From NCBI GenBank assembly GCA_030540255.1, contig JAUNWP010000003.1, positions 1 through 63,534 of the forward strand: DNA of 63,534 bases, in the 5' to 3' direction. The notes below the pieces were generated by a model, which searched no databases, was not told where the DNA came from, and saw nothing but the letters and a program-made list of their open reading frames with translations. The DNA is from Eubacteriales bacterium. GTDB lineage: Bacteria; Bacillota; Clostridia; Lachnospirales; Lachnospiraceae. Shown here one piece after another: positions 24,534 through 33,515 of the stretch. Position numbers and translations under genes: made by a program. Within the stretch, counting starts at the first letter, position 1; each line of letters opens with the position of its first letter.

Positions 24534-27185
24534 ATGGATAAGTATGAGTTTAATTTGAAGATCGAACAGTTGAAGAAGCTGATTGATAAGGGTGATTATT
24601 TTACCGCACTCAAGATCGTACAGTCTATAGACTGGAACAGAGTAAGAAACACCAATCTGCTTACAACTGCCGCAGCCGTATATGAGAAAAACGATATGCT
24701 TCAGGAAGCCAAGGATATGCTTGTCCTTGCTTTTGAGAGGGCACCTGTCGGAAAACATCTGCTCTACAAGTTGTCTGAGCTTTCATGTGAGACCGGAGAT
24801 CTTGATGAGGCTGAGGATTATTATCGTGAATTCAGAGCTGTAGATGCTACCGATATAGGCAATTATACTCTCCAGTATCTGATACTTAAGGCTCGTCATG
24901 CACCATATGAGAGACAGCTTATGCCGCTTGAAAGATATTGTGAGATAGATCCTGATGAAAAGTGGCTCTATGAGCTTGCTACGGTGTATGAATATTCCAA
25001 TCGAATAGACGACTGCATCAGAGTCTGTGACAGACTGGCGCTCCTCTACGGCGGCAGCAGCTACGGACTCAAAGCTCTCAGACTAAAGATGAGATATGCA
25101 GAGCTCAGCGATGCTCAGATGAATATACTCTATCCGCGTTCGACCGCTTCGGCTGATGGCATAGGAGGCATGGGTGCATATACTGAAAATAAAGCTTCCG
25201 GGGAAACACAGGATTACGGTCATAATACAGCTCCGCAGGTAAATGATGCGAAAACTTATGGTAATGCCGGAACAGCTGCTTACGGAAATCAGGGCACGGC
25301 ATATGACGCGGCAGCCGGAATGGTACAGGAAGCTTTAGCAAACAATGCCGAGACACCGAGTGCCGGAATCTATGATGATCGTGACTACAATACTCAGCAG
25401 GAGATCAAGAGTCCTGCTTATGTTGAAGAAGTTGAGCCGCTTGCCGGAAATACAGAAAATGACATACGTAAGAGTGACGCTCTTGCGGCTGAGAGATATG
25501 CGGATGAGGATGCCTTATTCGATGCCTATGTAAGGAATTATGCGGACAAAGAGGAGAACAGACCTATAGCGGCTACAGTCGAGGTAGTCAACGGTACTGC
25601 CTCAGTCAAGGAAAATGCCGAGCCGGAACCACTTGATGACGAAGGCGTACAGATGAAGTTCGACTTCGGAGGAAGCATACCTGTAGTCGTTGACGAACCG
25701 AGGGAGACAGCAGTTCAGCCGGAAGCCGGTTCGGAGTCCGAAGCTGCTTCTGCCGCTGTGCTTAACAGTGATAACAAGGCTGCAGGTGAGGAGCAGGCAA
25801 AGGATGAGACTGTTTCCGCAGCAGACGATGCTGTAGGCAAAGCACAGCCGATTGCAAAGGATATTGTAAATCCGTTTGCACAGCCTGAACAGTCCGCAGC
25901 AAATTCTGCATCGGCTGAGCATCGCGCACCTATCGCTCCGAATATTCCTTCGGCAATACCGCATCAGGCTGTAAATGCAGCAAGAGTTACCGAAGCTGCC
26001 GCAAATGCAGCTGTGAATGTAGCGATGGCGAATATGAATGCGGCAGCGGCAACGGCAGCTGTAAGTAATACAGTGGCAAATGCAAGCGAGACTGCGGCAG
26101 AACAGGCTGCAGCAAATCCAAGAGTACAGCAGTCTGCACCGGAAGTACAGCTTAAGAGACAGCCGCAGTCGATACCACAGCAGGCAAAAACTATGCAGCA
26201 GCCTACACAAAGACCGCTTGTTCCGCATCAGCAGCTTAAGTCTGCAACGCCGGTCAAGGGGCTTCATATGATAGTTGAGGCAAAGACTGCAGCAGAGGGT
26301 CTTGGAATAGCTGTTGATGAGCTTAAGAACATCCATGAGGAAAAGAATATAGATCATGCATCTATCAAGACCTCTGCGGATAAGCTTAACAAGAACGGTA
26401 TTACCGAGGCTATCCTTGCCAAGGTAAGCGGCAAGGATTTTGTTATCGAAAATGCCGGAGCACTCAGCAAGGCAAATATCGATATAGTATATAACTTTAT
26501 CTGTACAGACAAGACCGGTACTATAGTTGTGCTTATAGATACGCCTGAGGGACTTGACAGAGTAGAGGAGTTAAGACCTGAGCTCTTTGATCTGTGCGAC
26601 TATGTTTCGGACATTGAAGAGGATGATGAGGCATCAGCCGCATCTCAGCCACAGGCAAAGCCGGCTAAGCAGACACAGTCTGTACAGCCTGAGTACTCTG
26701 CAGAAGCGGGAGCTGAGGATGCTCCGTATGATGAGCCTTATGAGGATGACGATGAGGCTTATGACGAGAATGACGAGGAAGAAACAGAAACAGACTCCGA
26801 TGATGAAATAGCTGAAGACAGGACTCCTGTCAAGCGTTCCAACGGTAAAGTCAACAGTGAACGTTTCTATAATGTCAAGACGGTCACTCCGGAGAGTGAT
26901 GATTACGAGATGGAGAGCGAGAAATTCGCTCAATACTGCGTTCAGTATGCGGCATCCATCGACTGCAGCATCACAGGAAAGAGCCTGCTTGCACTCTATG
27001 AGCGCATTGAGCTTATGGAGGAAAATGATATTCCTCTCAGCAAGACCAATGCCGAACAGCTTATCGAAGATGCGGCAGACAGAGCGGAGAAACCGCCGAT
27101 CGGAAAGCGTCTTGCAGGCATGTTTAAGTCCAAGTATGACAAAAACGGTCTGCTGATACTTAAAGAGGATGACTTTATTTATTAA
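24534..27185 (+). CDS. Large TPR protein with long disordered middle region
   Basis: 883 residues from ATG 24534, with GAGGG upstream. The N-terminal 180 or so residues are TPR-like helical hairpins. Residues about 190-570 are Ala/Gln/Asn/Pro-rich and probably disordered. A small alpha/beta domain (about 580-690) resembles a nucleotide- or partner-binding fold but I cannot name it. An acidic run (about 715-765) precedes a helical C-terminal domain. There is no signal peptide, so it is cytoplasmic. It overlaps the next membrane protein gene by one base, suggesting a scaffold at the membrane. Confidence 0.8.
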   Translation: MDKYEFNLKIEQLKKLIDKGDYFTALKIVQSIDWNRVRNTNLLTTAAAVYEKNDMLQEAKDMLVLAFERAPVGKHLLYKLSELSCETGDLDEAEDYYREFRAVDATDIGNYTLQYLILKARHAPYERQLMPLERYCEIDPDEKWLYELATVYEYSNRIDDCIRVCDRLALLYGGSSYGLKALRLKMRYAELSDAQMNILYPRSTASADGIGGMGAYTENKASGETQDYGHNTAPQVNDAKTYGNAGTAAYGNQGTAYDAAAGMVQEALANNAETPSAGIYDDRDYNTQQEIKSPAYVEEVEPLAGNTENDIRKSDALAAERYADEDALFDAYVRNYADKEENRPIAATVEVVNGTASVKENAEPEPLDDEGVQMKFDFGGSIPVVVDEPRETAVQPEAGSESEAASAAVLNSDNKAAGEEQAKDETVSAADDAVGKAQPIAKDIVNPFAQPEQSAANSASAEHRAPIAPNIPSAIPHQAVNAARVTEAAANAAVNVAMANMNAAAATAAVSNTVANASETAAEQAAANPRVQQSAPEVQLKRQPQSIPQQAKTMQQPTQRPLVPHQQLKSATPVKGLHMIVEAKTAAEGLGIAVDELKNIHEEKNIDHASIKTSADKLNKNGITEAILAKVSGKDFVIENAGALSKANIDIVYNFICTDKTGTIVVLIDTPEGLDRVEELRPELFDLCDYVSDIEEDDEASAASQPQAKPAKQTQSVQPEYSAEAGAEDAPYDEPYEDDDEAYDENDEEETETDSDDEIAEDRTPVKRSNGKVNSERFYNVKTVTPESDDYEMESEKFAQYCVQYAASIDCSITGKSLLALYERIELMEENDIPLSKTNAEQLIEDAADRAEKPPIGKRLAGMFKSKYDKNGLLILKEDDFIY

Positions 27186-27865
27186 TGGATAGATTCAATG
27201 AGATTTTTGAGCTCCTGCATACGGACGTACTGCCCGCTGCGGAGCTCATTGTAAAAGATAATATAGTTTTGCTTGGAACAGCGGCATTTATCATTATTAT
27301 GCTATATGTAGGCAGGGAGAGAGGTTTTATAGACAGGATCCTGTCCCTGGGCTCGGTGATAGTTACGCTCGGTGTAGAGATAGAGCTGTTTCCGCATATA
27401 ATGAATTGGGTCAGGGAAAATGAAGTCCTCAGAGAGTTTTGCCTGAATACGGTTCGCGGGTTTATGAAGATAGATGAGGAGACGGCAAGCTCTCCGCTCT
27501 ATGATCTGCTTGGTATCAGTACGGTCGTGGATAATGCTGCGGAGCTTATGGAGACACTTGCGGCAAAGGTGATATTCTTTGTGATCATTTTTGTAGTCTT
27601 AAGACTGCTGTTCAGGATTTTTGCCGTATTTGCAAAAAGCCTGAAAAAAATCAGACTGGTAAACAGTGTCGACAGGATACTCGGAATGGCTGTAGGCGGA
27701 ATAGAAGCCTTTATATTTATCTGGATATTCATGCTTGTGATATCCGGACTGCCGAATGTGCCTGTCTGCAATTTTATGCTTAAGCAGATCATGCATAATG
27801 ATATACTGCTTGCAATATATAACAATAATCTGCTCTTCGCCTTTGCGGTGAAGATGCTCAGCTGA
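27185..27865 (+). CDS. CvpA-like membrane protein
   Basis: 226 residues with hydrophobic segments near 28-43, 53-70, 120-145 and 165-190 and short amphipathic linkers, in the style of the CvpA/colicin V production family. The function of this family is poorly defined. Its ATG lies within the stop of the upstream TPR gene (TTAATGG), so the two are coupled. Confidence 0.7.
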   Translation: MDRFNEIFELLHTDVLPAAELIVKDNIVLLGTAAFIIIMLYVGRERGFIDRILSLGSVIVTLGVEIELFPHIMNWVRENEVLREFCLNTVRGFMKIDEETASSPLYDLLGISTVVDNAAELMETLAAKVIFFVIIFVVLRLLFRIFAVFAKSLKKIRLVNSVDRILGMAVGGIEAFIFIWIFMLVISGLPNVPVCNFMLKQIMHNDILLAIYNNNLLFAFAVKMLS

Positions 27866-27867
27866 AA

Positions 27868-27895
27868 AGGCGGTGCCGTGCGGCACTGCTTTTTG
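27868..27895 (+). terminator. Terminator after the CvpA-like gene
   Basis: GCGGTGCC and GGCACTGC form an eight-base stem with a short loop, followed by five T. Confidence 0.8.
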
Positions 27896-28324
27896 TTTCT
27901 AAAATTTGTGTTGCTTTCAAATGTCGTTAATAGGATAGGGTAGTATTAAACATATAAATATAATAACAATTTTAATGAATATAAAACCGGATGATATAAA
28001 ATAAATTTATGCATAGACGGAAAAAACGGAAAGCATTTGATGAAAGCGGGATTGATAAGGAATTAACAAAAAAGTGCAAGAATTTCCGTTATAATAGGTA
28101 AAAAATTAACAATGGCTAAAAAACAGGCGAATAAGTGCACAATATATCGGCGAAAGTTTGGGAAAAAATTGTCATATTTGTTAAAAAAATAATCATCATG
28201 TTAGTTTTATAACTATTATTTACTTTTTTAATACGTTCTGATATCTTGAGGATACAACAAACGGAAACCTCATGCGATGAATAACATCGATGATTAATTC
28301 ACTTTCTTTTCAGGGGGAGTTACT
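27896..28324 (+). promoter_or_regulatory. AT-rich regulatory region before adhE with possible Rex half-sites
   Basis: About 430 bases without a gene. TTAACAA occurs at 28063-28069 and 28106-28112, and TTGTTAA at 28178-28184; these match half-sites of the NADH-sensing repressor Rex. No full TTGTTA-N6-TAACAA site is present, so the assignment is tentative. The adhE ribosome-binding site is AGGGGGAG at about 28311. Confidence 0.35.
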
Positions 28325-31096
28325 ATGGCAAACGAGTTGATTATTAATTCTGTGGAATCCTTGAAAGAGGCTCTGCCTTTAATAAGGGCTGACCAGCGCG
28401 AGTACGCTACATTCACACAGGAGCAGGTTGATAATATCTGCGAGAAGGCAGCAATGGCAGTTTCTAAGATGCGCATTCCGCTTGCCAAGATGGCATGTGA
28501 GGAGACAGGCTATGGCGTATTGGTTGATAAGATCACAAAGAACCAGTATGCGTCTGAGCATGTATGGAACTACATGAGACACAAGAAGACTTGTGGTGTT
28601 ATCGAAGAGGATACAGCGTTCGGAACAAAGAAGATCGCTACACCTAAGGGCGTTATTGCTGCTATCACACCTACGACCAACCCGACATCAACAACTATAT
28701 ATAAGCTGCTTATGTGTCTTAAGACCAGAAACGCAGTTATACTTTCCCCACATCCGCATGCAGTTAAGTGTTCTATCGCAGCTGCAAGGATCATCAGAGA
28801 CGCAGCTATAGAGGCAGGTATGCCTGCTAACGTTATCAGCTGGATCTCCGAGCCGTCACTTGAGATTTCACCTGTACTTATGCAGAGCGTAGATCTTATC
28901 GTTGCTACCGGCGGAGCAGGAATGGTTAAGGCTGCTTACTCATCAGGAACACCGGCTCTCGGAGTTGGACCTGGTAACTGTAACGTTATTATCGACAGTT
29001 CAGCAGACCTTCGCATGGCAGTTGAGTCTATCATCCATTCAAAGACATTTGATAACGGAATGATCTGTGCGGCAGAGCAGCACATCACAGTACTTGATGA
29101 CGTATATGATGAGGTTAAGGCTCTTCTTAAGGATGCAAGATGCTACTTCCTTAACGATGAAGAGGCAGCAGCTATAGCAGAAGTATTCTTCAACCCTGTA
29201 ACACACGGAGTTAAGCCGGGTGCTGTTGGACAGACAGCTGTAAGACTTGCTCAGATGGCAGGATTTGAAGTTCCTTATGACACCAAGGTACTTGTTTATG
29301 AGACAGACGATACTTCTCATGACAACCCATGGGCAAACGAGAAGCTTACAACACTTCTTGGTATGTTCCACGCAAGCAACCTTGACGAGGCATTCGATAT
29401 CTGTGAGAAACTCGTTGCAGAAGGCGGACCGGGACACTCGGCAGCTATGTACATCGATCCTACCAATGAGAAGAGGATCGAAGAGTTCGGTAAGCGTATG
29501 AAGGCCGGACGTATCATCATCAACATACCGACATCCTTTGCGGGTATCGGAGACCTCTACAACTTTGGCGTTGCACCGTCACTTACGTTGGGACCCGGAT
29601 CGGCAGGAGGATCATCATATATGGGTAATACACAGTGTGAGCAGTTGCTCGATATCAGAGTTATACAGAACCGCAAGGAGAATATGCTTTGGCTTCAGCT
29701 TCCTAAGAAGGTTTACCACAAGACAGGCTGCACACCTGTAGCTCTTAAGGAGATGAAGGACGTATATAACTTCAAGCGTGCATTCATCGTAACAGATGCT
29801 AACCTCTACAGAATGGGAGCTTGCGACAATATCCTTGCTCAGCTTAAGGATATGGGCATCGAGACAGCAGAGTTCTATGACATCCAGGTTGATCCTAAGA
29901 TCCAGGATGCTATGAAGGGACTTCCGCTCATGCACGAGTTCAAGCCTGATGTTATCATCGCAATCGGCGGCGGATCGGCTATCGATACAGCTAAGATCAT
30001 GTGGATCATGTACGAGAATCCGGATGAGGACTTCCTTGACATGGCTACTATCTTCCTTGATATCCGTAAGAGAATTCGTTTCTTCCCACAGATGGGCAAG
30101 AAGGCTAAGCTTGTCTGCATACCTACAACAGCAGGTACAGGATCAGAGTGTACACCGTTCACTATCATCTCTGATAACAACACAGGTATGAAGTGGCCGC
30201 TCGTTGGTTATGAGATGATGCCTGAGATGGCTATTATCGATGCCGACAACATGATGAAGCTTCCGCCGAGAGCTACACAGGCTTCGGGATATGATGTTCT
30301 TACACATGCTGTAGAGGCATATGTTTCAACATTTGCAACAGAGTATACAGACGGATTCTGTGAGAAGGCTACAAAGATGGTATTTGACTATCTGCCGAGA
30401 GCTTATCAGTCAGCATTCAAGGATGCTAAGCCGGATCCGGTAGCACGTGAGAAGATGGCAGATGCTTCGGCACTTGCGGGTATCGGATTTGCTAACGCAT
30501 TCCTCGGCATCAACCACTCACTTTCACATAAGCTTGGCGGTTGGTTCCATATTCCTCACGGAACAGCTAATGCATTGCTCTTCCCATATGTTTGCCGCTT
30601 CAACTCACAGAAGCATCCTTATCACATGGGAACATTCTCACAGTATAAGTATCCTCAGGCATTCGAGAGATACGTTAAGCTCGGAGAGCTCATCGGTGTT
30701 AAGGGCTCAACAGACGAGAAGACCTTTGAGAACTGGATCAAGGCAGCTGAGCAGCTTAAGAAGGATGTTGATATCCCTGAGACTATCCTTGACTGGCTCG
30801 TTGAGTCCAATGATAAGGTTAGCGCTGAGGAGTGGGAAGAGAAGTTCCTTGCAGCTGTTGATCAGATGTCAGAGTGGGCATTCCATGATGCTTGTACAGG
30901 AGCTAACCCGGTATATCCGACAATCGGAGAGCTTAAGGCTTGCTACCTCAGAGCATTCTATGGCAACAAGAAGTTCGTTAAGCTTTACGGCGACGTTCTC
31001 GAGGTTGAGGTTAAGCTTCCTACAGATACTCACGCAGCATATCCGAACGGACTTGCAGCTGATATCGGATTCGATAAGACAGGCGGATTCAACTAA
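28325..31096 (+). CDS. adhE: Bifunctional aldehyde/alcohol dehydrogenase
   Basis: 923 residues. The N-terminal acetyl-CoA-reducing aldehyde dehydrogenase domain carries the catalytic Cys near residue 247 (NGMICAAEQ). The C-terminal iron-dependent alcohol dehydrogenase has GGGSAIDTAK near 548 and metal-ligand His in GINHSLSHKLGGWFHIPHG. It converts acetyl-CoA to ethanol through acetaldehyde, regenerating two NAD+. At 923 residues it is somewhat longer than most AdhE (about 870-890), with the extra length mainly at the C-terminus. Codon choice is strongly biased, as expected for a highly expressed enzyme. It stands alone with its own terminator. Confidence 0.97.
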   Translation: MANELIINSVESLKEALPLIRADQREYATFTQEQVDNICEKAAMAVSKMRIPLAKMACEETGYGVLVDKITKNQYASEHVWNYMRHKKTCGVIEEDTAFGTKKIATPKGVIAAITPTTNPTSTTIYKLLMCLKTRNAVILSPHPHAVKCSIAAARIIRDAAIEAGMPANVISWISEPSLEISPVLMQSVDLIVATGGAGMVKAAYSSGTPALGVGPGNCNVIIDSSADLRMAVESIIHSKTFDNGMICAAEQHITVLDDVYDEVKALLKDARCYFLNDEEAAAIAEVFFNPVTHGVKPGAVGQTAVRLAQMAGFEVPYDTKVLVYETDDTSHDNPWANEKLTTLLGMFHASNLDEAFDICEKLVAEGGPGHSAAMYIDPTNEKRIEEFGKRMKAGRIIINIPTSFAGIGDLYNFGVAPSLTLGPGSAGGSSYMGNTQCEQLLDIRVIQNRKENMLWLQLPKKVYHKTGCTPVALKEMKDVYNFKRAFIVTDANLYRMGACDNILAQLKDMGIETAEFYDIQVDPKIQDAMKGLPLMHEFKPDVIIAIGGGSAIDTAKIMWIMYENPDEDFLDMATIFLDIRKRIRFFPQMGKKAKLVCIPTTAGTGSECTPFTIISDNNTGMKWPLVGYEMMPEMAIIDADNMMKLPPRATQASGYDVLTHAVEAYVSTFATEYTDGFCEKATKMVFDYLPRAYQSAFKDAKPDPVAREKMADASALAGIGFANAFLGINHSLSHKLGGWFHIPHGTANALLFPYVCRFNSQKHPYHMGTFSQYKYPQAFERYVKLGELIGVKGSTDEKTFENWIKAAEQLKKDVDIPETILDWLVESNDKVSAEEWEEKFLAAVDQMSEWAFHDACTGANPVYPTIGELKACYLRAFYGNKKFVKLYGDVLEVEVKLPTDTHAAYPNGLAADIGFDKTGGFN

Positions 31097-31165
31097 TTCA
31101 CCGTACATAGCGTATATAAAATGTTTACGATCTTCTCCTGAAGAAGAGAATGTAGCATAGACAGC

Positions 31166-31202
31166 AGGACCCCGGAGCTTTTATAAGGCTTCGGGGTCTT
31201 GT
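31166..31202 (+). terminator. Terminator after adhE
   Basis: GACCCCGGAGC pairs with GCTTCGGGGTC around an eight-to-nine-base loop, followed by TTGT. The next 190 bases before the MATE gene hold no other gene I can support. Confidence 0.8.
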
Positions 31203-31398
31203 ATATGTATTGATTAAGTAAAGCTTATGATTTAGAATGACATCTGTATCAGCTTAGATACAATAAGGTTTTTGCTATATACTATTCCCTTTCGGAAATT
31301 TGTGCGACAGCTTGTGAAAACAGAGGTGTCTGAGAACAGTGAATCGCTGTGAAGGAGATTGGTATATTCAACAACAGCTTTAGGGAGAAACAGCAGTC

Positions 31399-32775
31399 AT
31401 GGCGCAGAAGAGCACGCATGAATTGGATATTCTGAACGGACCGATTCTAAAAAAGTATATTTTATTTCTTATACCGCTTGCACTCGGATATATATTGCAG
31501 CTTTTATTCAATGCGGCGGATGTGATCGTAGTAGGACAATTTGCAGGCGCTACGGCACTTGCAGCGGTTGGTTCGACAACCGCACTTGTCAACCTATATC
31601 TCAATATCTATACAGGACTTGCAACAGGCGTTAATATCCTGACGGCAAGAGCATATGCAACAGGTGATAATGAAAGTACTAAGGATATAGTTCATACATC
31701 CATGGGACTTTCATTTGTTGTAGGAGTAATTTTCCTTGTAGTGGGACTGCTTACTGTGCATCCCTTGCTGCTTATGACCGGTACTCCTACAGATATCCTG
31801 GATATGGCATCCTTATATCTGCGTATATACTGTTTATCTATGCCGGCTTCTGTTGTTTATAACTTCGGTGCTTCGGTGCTCCGCAGTATCGGTGATACCA
31901 AGAGACCTATGTATTATCTGCTTGGGGCAGGAGTTGTTAATCTTATTATTAATCTTTTCACCGTTATTGTTCTTAACATGGGAGTGGCCGGTGTTGCGAT
32001 AGGTACAGCGGTATCAAGTTATGTTTCAGCTGTCCTTGTTGTGATAACCTTGATGAGAGAGGAATCGAGCCTTAAGCTGTATCTTAATAAGATGAGGCTT
32101 GACGGAAAGGTGGTTAAGGATATATTGCAGTTCGGAATTCCTGTAGCGGTTCAGAACAGCATGTTTTCTATACCTAATATAATGATCCAGTCGGCTATCA
32201 ACAGCTTCGGATCGCTGTATGTAGCCGGTAATTCCGCGGCGCAGAGCCTTGAGGGATTCCAGATTGCATTCCTTACGGCGAACGGTATCGGTGCCGCAAC
32301 GTTTATAAGTCAGCATGTGGGAGCCGGAAAATATAAGAGGGCAGACCGAGTGCTGCGAACCATATTGATATGCTCCACTGTGATCAGTCTTGCGATAGGA
32401 GCGACCTTTGTTGTGCTCAGAGTGCCGCTGCTTGGTCTATATAATAGAAATATTACTGTAATAGAAATTGCATCGAGAAGATTGATAATCACAGCATTAA
32501 CTGACTTCCTTGATGCGGCAATGTGCATTATTTCGAATACCATAAGAGGATATGGCAAGTCGGTGCCGCCGATGGTTATAACCCTGATATTTGTATGCGG
32601 TTTCAGAATGGTGTGGCTGATACTGCTGTTCCCATTCTTCAAGTTTTTCGAATTTGTTATTATGGCATGGCCGGTATCATGGATACTTGCTATACCTGTG
32701 CTGTATGTGTATTACAGAAAAATCCGGCGGCATTATCCGGATACGGATCGTGAGGAAACTGCGGCAACTGTCTGA
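31399..32775 (+). CDS. MATE-family efflux transporter
   Basis: 458 residues with twelve hydrophobic segments. Motifs typical of MATE exporters are present: GPILKKYILFLIPLALGYILQ at the start, VGQFAGATALAAVGS, GLATGVNILTARAYATGD, and SIGDTKRPMYYLLGAG. These antiporters export cationic compounds or metabolites using Na+ or H+ gradients. The substrate cannot be told from sequence. An AGGGAG ribosome-binding site is about 11 bases upstream. Confidence 0.92.
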   Translation: MAQKSTHELDILNGPILKKYILFLIPLALGYILQLLFNAADVIVVGQFAGATALAAVGSTTALVNLYLNIYTGLATGVNILTARAYATGDNESTKDIVHTSMGLSFVVGVIFLVVGLLTVHPLLLMTGTPTDILDMASLYLRIYCLSMPASVVYNFGASVLRSIGDTKRPMYYLLGAGVVNLIINLFTVIVLNMGVAGVAIGTAVSSYVSAVLVVITLMREESSLKLYLNKMRLDGKVVKDILQFGIPVAVQNSMFSIPNIMIQSAINSFGSLYVAGNSAAQSLEGFQIAFLTANGIGAATFISQHVGAGKYKRADRVLRTILICSTVISLAIGATFVVLRVPLLGLYNRNITVIEIASRRLIITALTDFLDAAMCIISNTIRGYGKSVPPMVITLIFVCGFRMVWLILLFPFFKFFEFVIMAWPVSWILAIPVLYVYYRKIRRHYPDTDREETAATV

Positions 32776-32807
32776 TATGCGCTGATAAGTATTGAAAAAA
32801 CAAAGAT

Positions 32808-32862
32808 TGTATGACCTGTTGTTTGGCTTATTGTGAAGCTTAAACAGCAGGTCATATTTTCG
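32808..32862 (+). terminator. Terminator after the MATE gene
   Basis: ATGACCTGTTGTTT pairs with AAACAGCAGGTCAT (one bulge), followed by a T-rich tail. Confidence 0.7.
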
Positions 32863-32871
32863 TTACAAGAA

Positions 32872-32915
32872 ATAAAAAAAGTCCTAAAACCCTTTAAAAT
32901 AAGGATTTTAAGACC
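32872..32915 (-). terminator. Terminator of the minus-strand tRNA-Asn/tRNA-Glu transcript
   Basis: On the minus strand GTCTTAAAATCC pairs with GGGTTTTAGGAC over twelve bases with G:T pairs, followed by seven T. Confidence 0.75.
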
Positions 32916-32918
32916 TTA

Positions 32919-32990
32919 TGACGCCAACGGGAATTGAACCCGTGATACCACCGTGAAAGGGTGGTGTCTTAACCTCTTGACCATGGCGCC
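32919..32990 (-). tRNA. tRNA-Glu (TTC)
   Basis: On the minus strand the acceptor GGCGCCA pairs with TGGCGTC, and the anticodon TTC (32955-32957) sits in the stem CCACC/GGTGG. The T loop is TTCAATT. It lies seven bases downstream of tRNA-Asn in the same transcript. Confidence 0.95.
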
Positions 32991-32996
32991 TTATGC

Positions 32997-33070
32997 CGCC
33001 CCAACCGGGACTTGAACCTGGGACCCCCTGATTAACAGTCAGATGCTCTAACCAACTGAGCTATTGAGGC
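32997..33070 (-). tRNA. tRNA-Asn (GTT)
   Basis: On the minus strand the acceptor GCCTCAA pairs with TTGGGGC, and the anticodon loop CTGTTAA gives GTT. It is the first gene of the Asn-Glu transcript. Confidence 0.95.
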
Positions 33071-33090
33071 ATAAAATAACAAGCTATTGG

Positions 33091-33119
33091 ATTATATTAA
33101 ATAAGCCGATAAATGTCAA
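33091..33119 (-). promoter_or_regulatory. Perfect-consensus promoter of tRNA-Asn/tRNA-Glu
   Basis: On the minus strand TTGACA (33119-33114) and TATAAT (33096-33091) are 17 bases apart, matching the sigma-A consensus at all twelve positions. Confidence 0.9.
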
Positions 33120-33515
33120 GCTGAATAGTTGATGCAATACAAAATATTTTTGAAATATCCGGTGTCAGGCTGATGGACGGATGCCGAAGCGATTATTGAT
33201 ATTAAAATGTTGAAAAAGTGCTTATAAACACGGATACATAAACATTTTAATCAAGTTTTCAACAAAATTTTTGTTGATATTTTTATATGCGTGTACAAAT
33301 ATCGATACGCTTTGTGTATTTTTTAACAAAATTTATTTTGGAACACGAATTATTATATTAAAAACAAAGGAAATCGTGTATACTTGCAAAAGACTGTATA
33401 AGGGGTTTTTTGTCATGTCCTTATACACGGGAAGTATCAATTTTATTGATTCATTTACAAACGGGATATTTGATTTTTCGTGAATAAAATGAATTGCAAT
33501 AACGGAGGTAGATGT
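33120..33515 (+). promoter_or_regulatory. Leader region of nifJ
   Basis: About 400 bases with no supportable gene (a 70-codon ORF at 33271 lacks a ribosome-binding site). A perfect palindrome of the form CAACAAAA-T-TTTTGTTG is at 33260-33276. A nine-base hairpin (TGTATAAGG at 33395-33403 with CCTTATACA at 33419-33427) with T-rich loop lies in the presumed mRNA leader. A possible -10 TATACT is at 33379-33384. The region probably holds redox- or growth-linked control, but no regulator can be named. Confidence 0.4.

Noticed and set aside
30447..31160. 237-codon ORF overlapping the 3' end of adhE in another frame
   Set aside because: It is Ser/Leu/Arg-rich with no motif, and arises from the strong codon bias of adhE.
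33271..33483. 70-codon ORF upstream of nifJ
   Set aside because: It is AT-rich, lacks a ribosome-binding site and lies in the nifJ leader.
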